Part shown: positions 7,893-16,642 of the stretch, one piece after another
How the letters are laid out: each line of letters starts with the position of its first letter
How positions within the stretch are numbered: the first letter of the stretch is position 1
DNA from: Anaerolineales bacterium
GTDB lineage: Bacteria; Chloroflexota; Anaerolineae; 4572-78; J111
Length of the DNA: 16,642 bases
Assembly (NCBI GenBank): GCA_012032575.1
Contig: JAAUSP010000106.1
Span: 1 to 16,642, forward strand
Direction: 5' to 3'
Translations under genes and position numbers: made by a program
Notes under the pieces: generated by a model
The model's database searches: none
What the model was told of the DNA's origin: nothing
The model's input: only the letters and a program-made list of their open reading frames with translations

Positions 7893-9047
7893 ATGCGCAT
7901 CGGGATTGACGTTCGCTACCTCTCACACGGTTTGGTTGGCGGTGTGCATACCTATGTTGCTAATCTTGTGCCAGCCTTGATTGAGTTGGCTGTAGATCAT
8001 CAGATTTTTTTATACGCCGATACCAAACGCCCGTTTGAGTTATCAAATTTACCGAAACGAGTAACGGTGCATTACCTACCCTATAAAAATGGCTTATCCA
8101 GTATCTATCACGATCTTTTTATGAAAAGAGTTATCGCCCAGGATGGGGTGGAGGTAGTACACTTTCCGGCTAATTACGGTTTTGGTCCAGCTAATGTGCC
8201 TACTGTGGTTACCTTGCACGATCAGATTAACATTATGCCCTGGTTTGATATTATACGTGGACACCCTAAGAATGCTCGCACCTTTTTAATGATGAGCTAT
8301 TTGCATTATTGTAGTCGGGCTATGCTGCGGCAAGTCCGGCTAATTGTTACTGTGTCGGAATACGCTCGACGGCAGATCAACCGCTATAGCGGCATTAACA
8401 TGCAGCGGATTATCCCGATACCTCACGCACCAACCTCAGATTTGCGCCGGATTGAAGAAACAGCCGTGTTAGCCGACATCCGCCAACGCCATAATATCTC
8501 CAAACCCTTTGTGTTGGCTGATGCAATTAAAAACCCGGCTGTGTTGGTGCGGGCCTGGCAGCGCTTGCCGCTTGATTTACAAACTAAACACCAAATAGTT
8601 TTTTTCTCTCGTCGTCCCGATCCCTTACCCGTGGTTCACGAGGCCGTCGCTGCCGGGATAGCCCAACTGCTTATCCGCCCCTCTCGTCAAGATTTGATAG
8701 GTTTATATAGTCAGGCTCAAGTCTTTGTCTTTCCATCCTGGATTGAAGGGTTTGGTATCCCCATTCTAGAAGCAATGACCTGCGGCGCGCCGGTTATCGC
8801 TTCTGATCGCGGTTCAATCCCAGAAGTGGTCGGGGATGCTGCGATGATAATTGACGCTGAGGACCATGAAAAGCTGGCCGATTATTTGATACGCTTGCTT
8901 GAACAGCCGGCAGAGCGTGAGCATTGGCGGCAATTAGGTTTTGTCCGGTCTGCCCAATTTTCCTGGGAATCTATCGCCCAACAATATTTGGATACATATC
9001 AATTAGCTGTGTTACCCAGAAACACCCATAAGGCATTGCGGCAATGA
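7893..9047 (+). CDS. GT4 glycosyltransferase (mannosyltransferase-like)
   Basis: An intact 384-residue GT-B enzyme. The N-terminus is [20 protein letters not shown], with the glycine loop typical of GT4 mannosyl/rhamnosyl-transferases. Residues 151-157 (IVTVSEY) and 172-180 (RIIPIPHAP) are the usual inter-domain landmarks. The catalytic E-x7-E is E285/E293 in [17 protein letters not shown], followed by [10 protein letters not shown]. The segment that normally reads YVG-x-x-x-x-RKN is shortened here to [10 protein letters not shown] (206-215), so the usual glycine is absent. The gene follows the flippase by 13 nt, with AGAGGTAAG (7879-7887) as ribosome site. It overlaps the next gene by ATGA, so the two are probably translationally coupled. 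The sugar is unknown. Confidence 0.9.
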   Translation: MRIGIDVRYLSHGLVGGVHTYVANLVPALIELAVDHQIFLYADTKRPFELSNLPKRVTVHYLPYKNGLSSIYHDLFMKRVIAQDGVEVVHFPANYGFGPANVPTVVTLHDQINIMPWFDIIRGHPKNARTFLMMSYLHYCSRAMLRQVRLIVTVSEYARRQINRYSGINMQRIIPIPHAPTSDLRRIEETAVLADIRQRHNISKPFVLADAIKNPAVLVRAWQRLPLDLQTKHQIVFFSRRPDPLPVVHEAVAAGIAQLLIRPSRQDLIGLYSQAQVFVFPSWIEGFGIPILEAMTCGAPVIASDRGSIPEVVGDAAMIIDAEDHEKLADYLIRLLEQPAEREHWRQLGFVRSAQFSWESIAQQYLDTYQLAVLPRNTHKALRQ

Positions 9048-9964
9048 CCTTTAAAGTAAGCGTTATTATATTATGTCACAATGGAGTTGATTTAACCCTG
9101 GAGTGCCTGGCTTCGTTGCGGCAGCAGGATTACCCTGACTTACAGATCATCGTGGTGGACAATGCTTCGCAAGATAATACCATCGAGGCTGTCCACCATG
9201 CTTATCCAGAGGTTGAAATAGTAGCCACCGGCCAGAATCTGGGTTATGCTGCGGGCAACAATGTGGGTATGACAGCAGCCTTACAGCATGCGGCCGATCT
9301 GGTTTTTTTAGTCAATAATGATACCCGGCTTGAGTCAGGTTGTATTTCGACGCTTGTACGTGGCCTGGAAGCCCGCCCCAACATTGGGATGATTGGCCCG
9401 ATGGTTTATACCTGGGATAATGAGTCTATTATCAGTTCTGCTGGTGGGCAGGTTGACTGGCAGTATGGTGATGCGATTAATGTGGGTATGGGTGAAGTTG
9501 ATCATGGCAAATATCCGGCTCGCTCGGTAGATTTTATCAATGGTTGTGGTTTAATGGTTACCCGTGCTGCTCTCGAACAGGCCGGCATGCTCGACCCCAA
9601 GTTTTTTATGTATTGGGAAGAGACTGATTGGTGCCAGCGAGTCAGGCGAGCAGGATTTGAAATTCGCTTTGAACCGGCGGCGCGAATGTTTCACAAAGCC
9701 AGTATTGTTGTGGAAGAGCTTGGTCCCACTACCCTATATTACATGACTCGCAACAGATTTCTGTTTTTTGCCCGGCATACGCCTTTGGCGCGTAAACCCC
9801 TAACCCTGGCGCGAGTTTTGCACGGTGCGACCCGAGGATTTCTGCTGCATCGGCGAGCCGGTCGTCTGACCCATGCCAACGCAAGTAAGATTGCCATTTT
9901 GCATGCCGTGCAGCAGCATTGGGGCCGAACTGATTCATCCCTATGGATGGGTGTTCCTTTGTAG
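9044..9964 (+). CDS. GT2 glycosyltransferase (rhamnosyltransferase WbbL-like)
   Basis: An intact 306-residue GT-A family 2 enzyme. Residues 4-11 (KVSVIILC) start the Rossmann-like fold and 36-43 (IVVDNASQ) bind the nucleotide. The metal-binding acidic motif is LVNNDTRLESG (89-99). The acceptor/base region is FFMYWEETDWCQRVRRAGF (187-205), where GT2 WbbL-like enzymes have the ED-containing catalytic motif. A basic, amphipathic C-terminus follows, compatible with membrane association. Its start codon overlaps the stop of the upstream GT4 (ATGA), so translation is likely coupled. It is expected to add one sugar, possibly rhamnose, to the lipid-linked repeat; the sugar is inferred from family resemblance only. 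Confidence 0.9.
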   Translation: MTFKVSVIILCHNGVDLTLECLASLRQQDYPDLQIIVVDNASQDNTIEAVHHAYPEVEIVATGQNLGYAAGNNVGMTAALQHAADLVFLVNNDTRLESGCISTLVRGLEARPNIGMIGPMVYTWDNESIISSAGGQVDWQYGDAINVGMGEVDHGKYPARSVDFINGCGLMVTRAALEQAGMLDPKFFMYWEETDWCQRVRRAGFEIRFEPAARMFHKASIVVEELGPTTLYYMTRNRFLFFARHTPLARKPLTLARVLHGATRGFLLHRRAGRLTHANASKIAILHAVQQHWGRTDSSLWMGVPL

Positions 9965-10036
9965 ACTCAAGGCTGGCAAAATTCATACTTTAAAGGTTTA
10001 TCACGTAACGAACATGCCGCTGTGATCATATAAATT

Positions 10037-11215
10037 ATGAAAATCCTGTTTATCTCACGCTGGTTTCCCTACCCACCCGATAACGGCTCTAAAATTCGAG
10101 TCTTCAATTTGCTTAAACAATTGTCGTTGTATCATCAGATCCATTGCTTTCGTTTGCTACTGAAGCTGTCAAAGATGAACAGGTTGCCGTTATGTGCCGT
10201 TATTGTCGGCGGGTGGAAATTACGTCGTTTCGTTCATTCCAGTCTGGTCGTTTGAAGGCTATAGCCGGTTTTTTCTCGCTGTCACCGCGATCTGTTATTG
10301 ATACCTACAATTCTGATATGGCATCGCTTGTGACTGACGCTGTTCGGAACGAACCGTTTGACCTGGTTATCGCCTCAGAAATAGACTCTGCGCCTTACGC
10401 TCTACTGGCTGGTCCAATGCCCAAATTACTCGATGAACTTCAATTAGCCACTTTTTATGACCAATTTTATGGACAAAGCCAACCTCTAAAAAAAATTCGC
10501 TATTGGCTTACCTGGGCTAAACTGCAAAATTATATTGCTCAGTTAGCCAGCCAATTTAGCGGCTGTACTACAGCCTCAAACCAAGAGCGAGATCAAATTC
10601 TGGCTGCGGTTCGTCCTAAATGTCCCCTACAAGTCATACCAAATGGGGTAGATGTCGAGTTCTATGTTCATAAGCAGTCTAAACCGCGGCCCGACACACT
10701 GATTTATTCCGGCGCATTAACCTTCGATGCAAATTTCGATGCGGTAGCATTTTTTCTGAAACAGATATGGCCGCTTATTCGGGCCGAGCGACCTCAAGCA
10801 CATTTTTTTATTACGGGTAAAACGGATGGTGTTCCTCTAAAGCAGTTACTGCCGGGTGAAAGGGTTGAGTTTACTGGCTACCTGGATGATATTCGCCCGG
10901 CAATTGCCGGATAGTTGGGTGACTATTGTGCCGTTACGGATTGGTGGCGGTACACGGTTGAAGATTTTGGAGTCTTTAGCTTTGGGAACCCCGGTAATCG
11001 CCACCCGCAAAGGAGCCGAAGGACTGGATCTGGTACCAGGTCGCGATCTTTTGGTCGCTGACGATCCGGCTGGCTTTGCCGCAGCCGTAGTACGCATCTT
11101 GGGCGACGCTGAATTGCGGGCACAGCTCAGTCATAATGGTCGGCAGGCGGTTGAAGCCCGATATGATTGGCGGATGATTGGACAGCATTTTAACGATTTT
11201 ATTGAAAAGTGGTGA
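10037..11215 (+). CDS. GT4 glycosyltransferase (frameshifted)
   Basis: This is one glycosyltransferase in three frame segments. It starts [19 protein letters not shown], then [16 protein letters not shown] (10037 to ~10143). It continues in another frame from [15 protein letters not shown] to LDDIRPAIA (~10144-10908), then shifts again to [18 protein letters not shown] and the end at 11215. A missing T near 10144-10145 and an extra G at 10909-10910 explain both breaks. The start and the [21 protein letters not shown] region resemble the GT4 group seen in PEP-CTERM/XrtA-type polysaccharide loci (TIGR03087-like). [10 protein letters not shown] is the usual linker motif. The restored length is about 393 residues. 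No ribosome site stands out before the ATG, and the upstream gap is 72 nt. Confidence 0.85.
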
Positions 11216-11222
11216 ATGGTAA

Positions 11223-12679
11223 ATGATCCTGGGTAACCGTTGGCATAGCTTCAATCGAGATCTGGTTCGGTTGAAGACTGGTCTGGTTCAATTTTTTGAG
11301 ACTGCGTGGACGGTTTGGCTGCGCTGGGCTGTGATTATAGGGTTGCTGTTGGCGGCTCCGGCCGCGGGGATTTTGATCGCAGAAATAAATCCACTGTATG
11401 TTTTCATTGTCATCAGTTTGCCAATCGGTTTGATTGCGGTTCAATTGGGATTGCCTCGCTTTGACCTGGCCCCGATTATTATTTTAATTGCCGCCGCCTT
11501 TATTCCGATTAGTTTGCCGACCGGCCGGGAGAGCCGGATTGTGGACAGCCTTCTGTTGACCATAATTTATCTGGCTAACTGGTTTCTGCGTATGATTATC
11601 GTCGAGAAACGGCTCCATTTTGTGCCAACCCCGGTCAATAAACCTATTCTGTATTTTGTGATCATTACCTTGTTATCTGTGGTCTGGAGTATGGCCTTTC
11701 GGGATCCGCTGGTAACCGCCTGGCCCAGTTTTCCGGTGGTCCAGATTGCCTCGGCCATTGTGATGATTGTTTCACCGGGCATATTGCTGTTGATCGCCAA
11801 TCACGTCCATAACCTCAAAATATTCAAAGCGATGGTTATTATCATGCTGATTGCGGGTACCATCGGGGTCATCAGACGACTTGGCTCGATTGATTTAAAC
11901 TTGGTCAATGATGGTGGCTTGTTCACCATGTGGGTAGTTGGCTTGGCCGCCAGCCTGGCCCTTTTTAACGAAAAGTTGCGTTGGTATTGGCGGGTGCTGC
12001 TGCTGGTGTTGACCGGGGCCTGGGTATATTTTCGCTTTGGGATACAAATCACCTGGCTGGCTGGCTGGTTATCTGCTTTTACGGCTTTGGGGGTGATTAT
12101 TTTTATGCGCTCCAAGAAGATGCTCTTGCTGGTACTGGCCGCAATAGTTGTTTTGATCAGTTTCAATGCAGACTACTATCTGGATAAAGTGCTGGCTGAT
12201 GAGTCGGATGAGAGTGGGCATACCCGCATGATGGCCTGGGAGATCAATTGGCGGGTTACCGGCAGCCATCTTCTCTTTGGCACCGGGCCGGCCGGTTATG
12301 CGGCTTATTACATGTCTTACTTCCCTGCTGATGGTATGGCCACTCATAGCAACTATATTGATATTGTTGCTCAAACGGGCATTTCGCCTCATAACTTCCC
12401 TCTGGATTTTTTGTCAGTTCTGGCCTGGCTGGGTTATGAAATTATGTTTACTGACTTCAAGGCCGGCGTGATTTTGTTGAAGCTTTGGCCAATGCCGCTT
12501 TTGCCGGTACCATAGGCTGTATCCTGTTGATGGGCTTTGGCGATTGGCTCTTTCCATTTGCGTACACCCAAACAATTGCCGGTTTTGACTATGTAGTTTA
12601 CAGTTGGCTGTTTATGGGGACGCTGCTGGCGCTCGACCGCATGTATCCGTCGAACATATCGAGCATACAAACTGGTTAA
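11223..12679 (+). CDS. Wzy / O-antigen-ligase-like polymerase (frameshifted)
   Basis: A hydrophobic protein with many membrane helices and the Wzy_C/WaaL-type extracytoplasmic loop. The loop has RMMAWEINWRVTGSHLLFGTGP, then HSNYIDIVAQTG, where family members have the conserved HN/HS-x-YL...E/Q-x-G pattern. It is expected to polymerise (or ligate) the exported repeat units. The start at 11223 lies 7 nt after the previous stop. The frame is sound to about 12380, then disturbed three times. Around 12382-12384 two bases are probably missing; in the T6 run 12407-12412 one is missing; near 12452-12456 one more is missing. The C-terminal helices continue in a third frame (RRDFVEALANAAFAGTIG...) to the TAA at 12677-12679. 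The restored length is about 487 residues. Between the first two sites the apparent reading (SPHNFPLD) is false; FRLIT-LWIFLSVLAWLGYE is the likely true sequence. Confidence 0.8.
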
Positions 12680-12765
12680 AACTGTGGAACCAGCGAGACC
12701 AATTCCGTTCATTCCTATATTTTGTTTCGTAAACAAGCAACCGTGAGTTCCACCCTCGTTTTAGG

Positions 12766-12772
12766 TTGAGGT
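12766..12772 (+). promoter_or_regulatory. Ribosome binding site deciding the start of the second GT2
   Basis: TTGAGGT ends directly against an ATG at 12773 but lies 6 nt before a second in-frame ATG at 12779. The spacing favours 12779 as the true start, shortening the protein by two residues. Confidence 0.5.
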
Positions 12773-12778
12773 ATGACT

Positions 12779-13749
12779 ATGACTCAAACCCTTAAATTTT
12801 CCGCTCCTGCTTCTCAAGCGCAAGATCCAGATGAGTCCAGACCTGATTTTTCTATCATCATTCTTAATTGGAATACCCGCGATCTGCTGGTCGATTGCCT
12901 GAATACCATCTTTCAGCATGCGGCTGATTTATCTCTTGAGGTTATTGTGGTAGACAACGCCTCAACCGATGGCAGCCAGGCTATGCTGCGTGAGCATTTT
13001 CCCCAGGTTCGCCTGATTGCCAATCATGATAATGTTGGCTTTGCCAAAGGCAATAATCAGGGGATGGCAGTCAGTCAGGGCCGCTATTGGCTACTTCTCA
13101 ATAGTGATGCCTTTATCACACCCGGCTCGCTTACGGCATTGCTGCAATTGCTGAGGCTCAGCCTCAGGCAGGAATTGTAGGGGCGCACCTCGTTAATGCC
13201 GACGGCAGTTTTCAGGCCTCCCATACCCGGTTTCCTGGTTTATGGCAAGAGTTTTTGATCCTGTCAGGGATAGGCCGCCGGCTTTTCGGGCGCTGGTATC
13301 CCAGTCATGGCCCCGAAGCACATAAAGGCCCCCAGTCAGTGGATTATGTAGAAGGGGCCTGTTTGTTGGTTCGACCCGAAGCTGTTAAAACTGCGGGCGG
13401 ATTGGACGAAGGCTATTTTATGTACGCTGAAGAGGTGGACTGGTGTTACACGATGCGACAGCATGGTTGGGAGGTTTGGTATCACCCGGCTGCTAAAATC
13501 GTTCATCTGGGTGGAGCCAGTAGTGAAAGCCGCCGTACCCAACGCGAAGCTGATTTATATCAAAGCCGAGTGCGTTTTTTTCGCAAACACTATGGCAATA
13601 TGGCTGCTTGGTTGCTCAAATTGTTAATTTATGGTATCACGGCCCTTAAAATTGTTATCCACCATTTGTTACGCTGGATTAGCCAGGGTCAGAAGGGACG
13701 CCCGGTGGTTTCATTGCGTTATTTGGCTGCCAAATTGCGTGAGGTCTGA
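12779..13749 (+). CDS. GT2 glycosyltransferase (frameshifted)
   Basis: A family 2 glycosyltransferase of the WbbL/rhamnosyltransferase type. The first segment (to ~13148) has [41 protein letters not shown] and the acidic motif [13 protein letters not shown]. One missing base near 13146-13150 moves the frame. Translation resumes as [19 protein letters not shown], then [33 protein letters not shown] and HLGGASS, and ends at 13749 after a basic, partly hydrophobic tail. The restored length is about 324 residues, normal for the family. Without repair it appears as 12773-13180 plus 13255-13749. An upstream gap of about 99 nt separates it from the polymerase; no clear promoter is seen in it. The N-terminal ~20 residues before the fold are Ser/Pro-rich and unusual but short. 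Confidence 0.85.
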
Positions 13750-13795
13750 ATAGATCGTTCCTATTATTATCTAACACACCAAAAAACTTAGGATC

Positions 13796-14789
13796 ATGGA
13801 AGATTCCGAAAAATATTTTGCAGAAAAAAAAGTGCTTATTACAGGAGGGCTAGGCTTCATTGGGTCTAACCTGGCTCATTGTTTAGTAGGGCTTGGCGCA
13901 GAAGTCATCCTGGTAGATTCACTGATCCCTGTTTACGGCGGAAACATTTTTAATATTCACGATATCAAAAATTGTCTGAGGATCAACATTGCTGACATTC
14001 GTGACCAGCATGGGATGAATTTTTTGGTCAAAGGACAAGATTATATCTTTAACCTGGCCGGTCAGACGAGCCATACGGATAGTATGACGGATCCATATAC
14101 CGACCTTGATATCAATGCTCGCAGCCAATTATCTTTGTTGGAGGCTTGCCGTTATGATAATCCGGCTGCAAAAATTATTTTGCCAGTACCCGCCAGATTT
14201 ATGGTAAACCGGAATATTTGCCGGTTGATGAGCGACATATCCAGGCTCCTGTAGATGTAAATGGCATCAATAAAATGGCCGGGGAGTGGTATCACCTTGT
14301 CTACCACAAGGTGTACGGTCTGAAGACTGTTTCTTTGCGACTGACGAACACTTATGGCCCGCGCATGCGGGTCAAAGATGCCCGTCAGACATTTGTGGGC
14401 TGGTGGATTCGGCAATTGGTAGAAGGGCAAGCACTCCAAATTTTTGGAGATGGAACTCAGGTGCGTGACTTTAACTACGTTGATGATGTCGTCAATGCCT
14501 TGTTGCTTGTAGCCGCCAATGAAGTTGCGTACGGTCAAATATTTAATTTAGGTGGAAATGATCCGATTAATCTGACCAATTTAGCTAAATTATGATAGAT
14601 ATCAATGGCAGTGGATCTTATGAGATTGTTCCTTTTCCGCCAGATCGAAAGCCGATTGATATTGGCGATTATTACGGCGATTATCGTAAGATTCTTGGAA
14701 AACTGAACTGGTCTCCAAAGGTTGATTTGAATGAAGGAATGACAAAAACAATTGCTTTTTATAAGCAACATTTAGAGCATTATCTATGA
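13796..14789 (+). CDS. NAD-dependent nucleotide-sugar epimerase/dehydratase, extended SDR (frameshifted)
   Basis: A Rossmann-fold extended SDR with the NAD motif [14 protein letters not shown] near the start and [12 protein letters not shown] mid-domain. The frame breaks in the T4 run 14178-14181 (one T missing), then continues [18 protein letters not shown] and [12 protein letters not shown]. The substrate-domain motif [18 protein letters not shown] follows. A second missing base near 14592 links LTNLAKL to [13 protein letters not shown], ending at 14789. The restored length is about 332 residues. At the place of the YxxxK catalytic tyrosine the sequence reads NGINK (codon 14260-14262, Asn), so the usual general base is absent. 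It overlaps the aminotransferase start by ATGA, suggesting they act in one sugar pathway. Reaction type (4-epimerase, 4,6-dehydratase or other) cannot be fixed from sequence. AGGA (13790-13793) is very close to the ATG. Confidence 0.8.
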
Positions 14790-15886
14790 ATATCCCATTT
14801 TGTGATCTTCTTCCCGGTTATGACCAACTCCAGAATGAGTTTGACACGGCTATAAAGCGTGTGCTTAAAAGTGGTTGGTATATTCTTGGTCCAGAAGTCA
14901 TCCAGTTTGAGCAAGAGTTCGCAGCCTATTGCAATGTATCTGAGACGGTTGGTGTGGCCTCTGGTACCGATGCTGTTCGGCTCGCTCTCCAAGCGCTTGA
15001 CGTTGGCGTTGGTGATGAAGTGATTACTGTTGCCCATACTGCAGTGGCTACTGTAGCCGCCATAGAGTCTACCGGCGCTCGACCTGTATTTGTGGATGTG
15101 GATGTCAATAGTTGTGTTCTTGATTCTAATTTGTTGACCAGCGCTATTACACCGCGTACTAAAGCGATCATCCCGGTACATCTATATGGGTATCCGGCCG
15201 ATATGGCTTCGATTATGGATATAGCAGAGCGTCATAATTTGTATGTAGTGGAAGATTGTGCTCAGGCTCATGGCGCTCTGTACCGGGGTCGGCCTGTGGG
15301 CAGTTGGGGGCATTTGGCTGCTTTCAGTTTCTATCCTACCAAAAATTTGGGAGCATTTGGTGATGGGGGGGCGGTTGTAACCTCAAATTCAGAATTGGCT
15401 GACCGCCTGCGCTTACTACGCCAGTATGGTTGGCGTGAGCGTTACATTAGCGAGTCCTCTGGAAGTAATAGCCGCCTGGATGAACTCCAGGCAGCTATTC
15501 TACGGGTAAAATTGTCCCGGCTTAATGAATGGAATGCAACTCGACGCCGGCTGGCTGCCTTATATCACCAACTCTTATATGAAACGCCGCTGGTGTTGCC
15601 AAATGATCCTGAAAAGGGTCAGCATGTCTATCATCTCTACGTTATTCGCAGTCCACAGAGAAATGAGTTACAGGCTTATCTAAAAACCTGTGGCATCGCT
15701 ACAGCCATTCACTATCCAATGCCTATCCATTTGCAGCCTGCCTATATTCCCCTGGGATATGGCCTCGGTTCGTTACCGGTTACAGAACAACTGGCCGCAC
15801 AGGTGTTGTCTTTGCCGCTCTATCCACACTTATCTTCTGATACAGTTCAGACTATAGCCAGGCATATCTTAAAGTTTTTTGCCTAA
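14786..15886 (+). CDS. DegT/DnrJ/EryC1/StrS sugar aminotransferase (FdtB/QdtB-like)
   Basis: An intact 366-residue PLP-dependent fold-type I transaminase. It transfers an amino group, usually from glutamate, to a keto-sugar nucleotide. The N-terminus [13 protein letters not shown] is typical. [15 protein letters not shown] (35-49) and [14 protein letters not shown] (55-68) lead to the cofactor site. Asp157 in [11 protein letters not shown] should contact the pyridine nitrogen, and Lys186 in [15 protein letters not shown] should form the Schiff base. [12 protein letters not shown] (309-320) closes the active site, as in the 3-amino-3,6-dideoxyhexose (FdtB/QdtB) branch. That branch needs a 3,4-ketoisomerase, which is not seen here. 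Its start overlaps the SDR stop (ATGA). A VioA/WecE-type 4-amination is the main alternative. Confidence 0.9.
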   Translation: MNIPFCDLLPGYDQLQNEFDTAIKRVLKSGWYILGPEVIQFEQEFAAYCNVSETVGVASGTDAVRLALQALDVGVGDEVITVAHTAVATVAAIESTGARPVFVDVDVNSCVLDSNLLTSAITPRTKAIIPVHLYGYPADMASIMDIAERHNLYVVEDCAQAHGALYRGRPVGSWGHLAAFSFYPTKNLGAFGDGGAVVTSNSELADRLRLLRQYGWRERYISESSGSNSRLDELQAAILRVKLSRLNEWNATRRRLAALYHQLLYETPLVLPNDPEKGQHVYHLYVIRSPQRNELQAYLKTCGIATAIHYPMPIHLQPAYIPLGYGLGSLPVTEQLAAQVLSLPLYPHLSSDTVQTIARHILKFFA

Positions 15887-15968
15887 ATACTAAACTCAAA
15901 TACAGGGTAAGATAACTCCTGCGCAGTGGTCCCGTCTAAGTGGAAATGATTATCAATGAGGGTAAAAA

Positions 15969-16642
15969 ATGCGACCTTTAATTGTGGCAACCAATAAGAC
16001 GGCTGAGAATATTCGTCAGGAGGTCAAATCCGGCAAACATCAGCGGGTTGACTATCTCGAGTTATCAGAACGATTTGCTTCGGAGTATGTTGATTACAAC
16101 AGCATTAATGAAAACAGGATAATGAGTTGGTTAGCGGCAAAGCTTCGAATAGATTTTTCTCAGGCAATGTATGTGGCTCGTTTGGTTCGCACCCAGGGAT
16201 ATGACACCGTCTTGAGTCTGTCGGAGCGAGTAGGTATTCCACTGGCCTTTTTCTTGAACCGACAAGTAAGACATATCGTTATTATGCACCACCCCCTATC
16301 TACCAAAAAATTGTCATTAATTAAGTGGCTAGGCTTACATCATCGCTGGCATAAGATCATCGCTATTAGTCAAGCGGAAGCTGCGGTGTTACGAGAGACG
16401 CTTGACTTGGAGGAAGATCGAGTTCTTGCCGTAAATACTCCAGTGGATACCGAATTTTTTGCACCCTATGAAGAGCAGATTCCTCTCCATGAGCGTGATC
16501 ACATCCAAAGCGTTGGACTTTCATACCGTGACTATCCGACTTTGATTACTGCTATGAAATTGTTGCCTCAGATCAAGTGCCATCTGCGGGTTGGAAGTGC
16601 CTGGGTTCAAAGCGATACAGGTTTTTCACCAGACTCTTTGCC
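15969..16642 (+). CDS. GT4 glycosyltransferase, N-terminal part (3'-partial)
   Basis: An open frame runs from ATG 15969 to the window end (224 codons, no stop). GAGGG at 15958-15962 lies 6 nt before the ATG and supports it. The product starts MRPLIVATNKTAENIRQEV. It contains VLSLSERVGIPLAFF, HIVIMHHPLS, a serine-containing linker strand IIAISQAEAAVL, then VLAVNTPVDTEFFAPYEEQ and SVGLSYRDYPTLITAM. The last two are the GT4 pattern in which an x-x-P-x-D-x-x-x-F linker precedes the nucleotide-binding domain, with the later E-x7-E expected beyond the window. It is probably another sugar transferase of the cluster. The frame is clean throughout what is visible. The 82-nt gap before it contains no clear terminator or promoter. 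Confidence 0.75.
   Translation, partial: MRPLIVATNKTAENIRQEVKSGKHQRVDYLELSERFASEYVDYNSINENRIMSWLAAKLRIDFSQAMYVARLVRTQGYDTVLSLSERVGIPLAFFLNRQVRHIVIMHHPLSTKKLSLIKWLGLHHRWHKIIAISQAEAAVLRETLDLEEDRVLAVNTPVDTEFFAPYEEQIPLHERDHIQSVGLSYRDYPTLITAMKLLPQIKCHLRVGSAWVQSDTGFSPDSL

Noticed and set aside
7591..7980. Apparent separate 129-residue protein between the flippase and the next GT4
   Set aside because: Its first part is flippase sequence and the rest is an out-of-frame reading; the real frame ends at 7879 with normal flippase C-terminal helices.

Overview
The window looks like part of an exopolysaccharide or capsule biosynthesis cluster from an uncultured Chloroflexota (Anaerolineae-type) bacterium. 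That assignment is inference. It rests on a secreted Thr/Pro-linked multidomain protein with DNRLRE, WD40-like and Excalibur parts, on the general style of the glycosyltransferases, and on the absence of lipopolysaccharide core genes. All genes lie on the + strand with short gaps (7 to about 100 nt). Two ATGA stop/start overlaps (9044-9047, 14786-14789) point to co-transcription. No RNA gene, insertion sequence, CRISPR array or convincing terminator was seen.

Layout: (1) 2-1827, 3' part of a secreted DNRLRE / TolB-like propeller / Excalibur protein. (2) 1896-2894, a HddA-like heptose-7-phosphate GHMP kinase. (3) 2971-4914, a Wzz/BY-kinase carrying an excisionase-type helix-turn-helix behind its tyrosine cluster; this is the most unusual item. 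(4) 4992-6357, GT4 glycosyltransferase. (5) 6411-7879, Wzx-type flippase. (6) 7893-9047, GT4. (7) 9044-9964, GT2. (8) 10037-11215, GT4. (9) 11223-12679, Wzy/O-antigen-ligase-like membrane protein. (10) 12779-13749, GT2. (11) 13796-14789, extended-SDR nucleotide-sugar epimerase/dehydratase. (12) 14786-15886, DegT/DnrJ/EryC1/StrS sugar aminotransferase. (13) 15969 to the window end, N-terminal part of another GT4.

Together these fit a Wzx/Wzy-dependent pathway. Nucleotide sugars are made by the heptose kinase, the SDR and the aminotransferase. At least six glycosyltransferases build a repeat unit on a lipid carrier, the flippase exports it, the Wzy-like protein polymerises it, and the Wzz/BY-kinase controls chain length. 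No initiating phosphoglycosyltransferase and no outer-membrane export gene is visible here.

Seven of the thirteen genes are broken by small indels, about 15 in all, many of them in short homopolymers. In every case the protein continues in another frame with family-typical sequence, so I annotate them as single genes. The most economical explanation is uncorrected sequencing error rather than decay.
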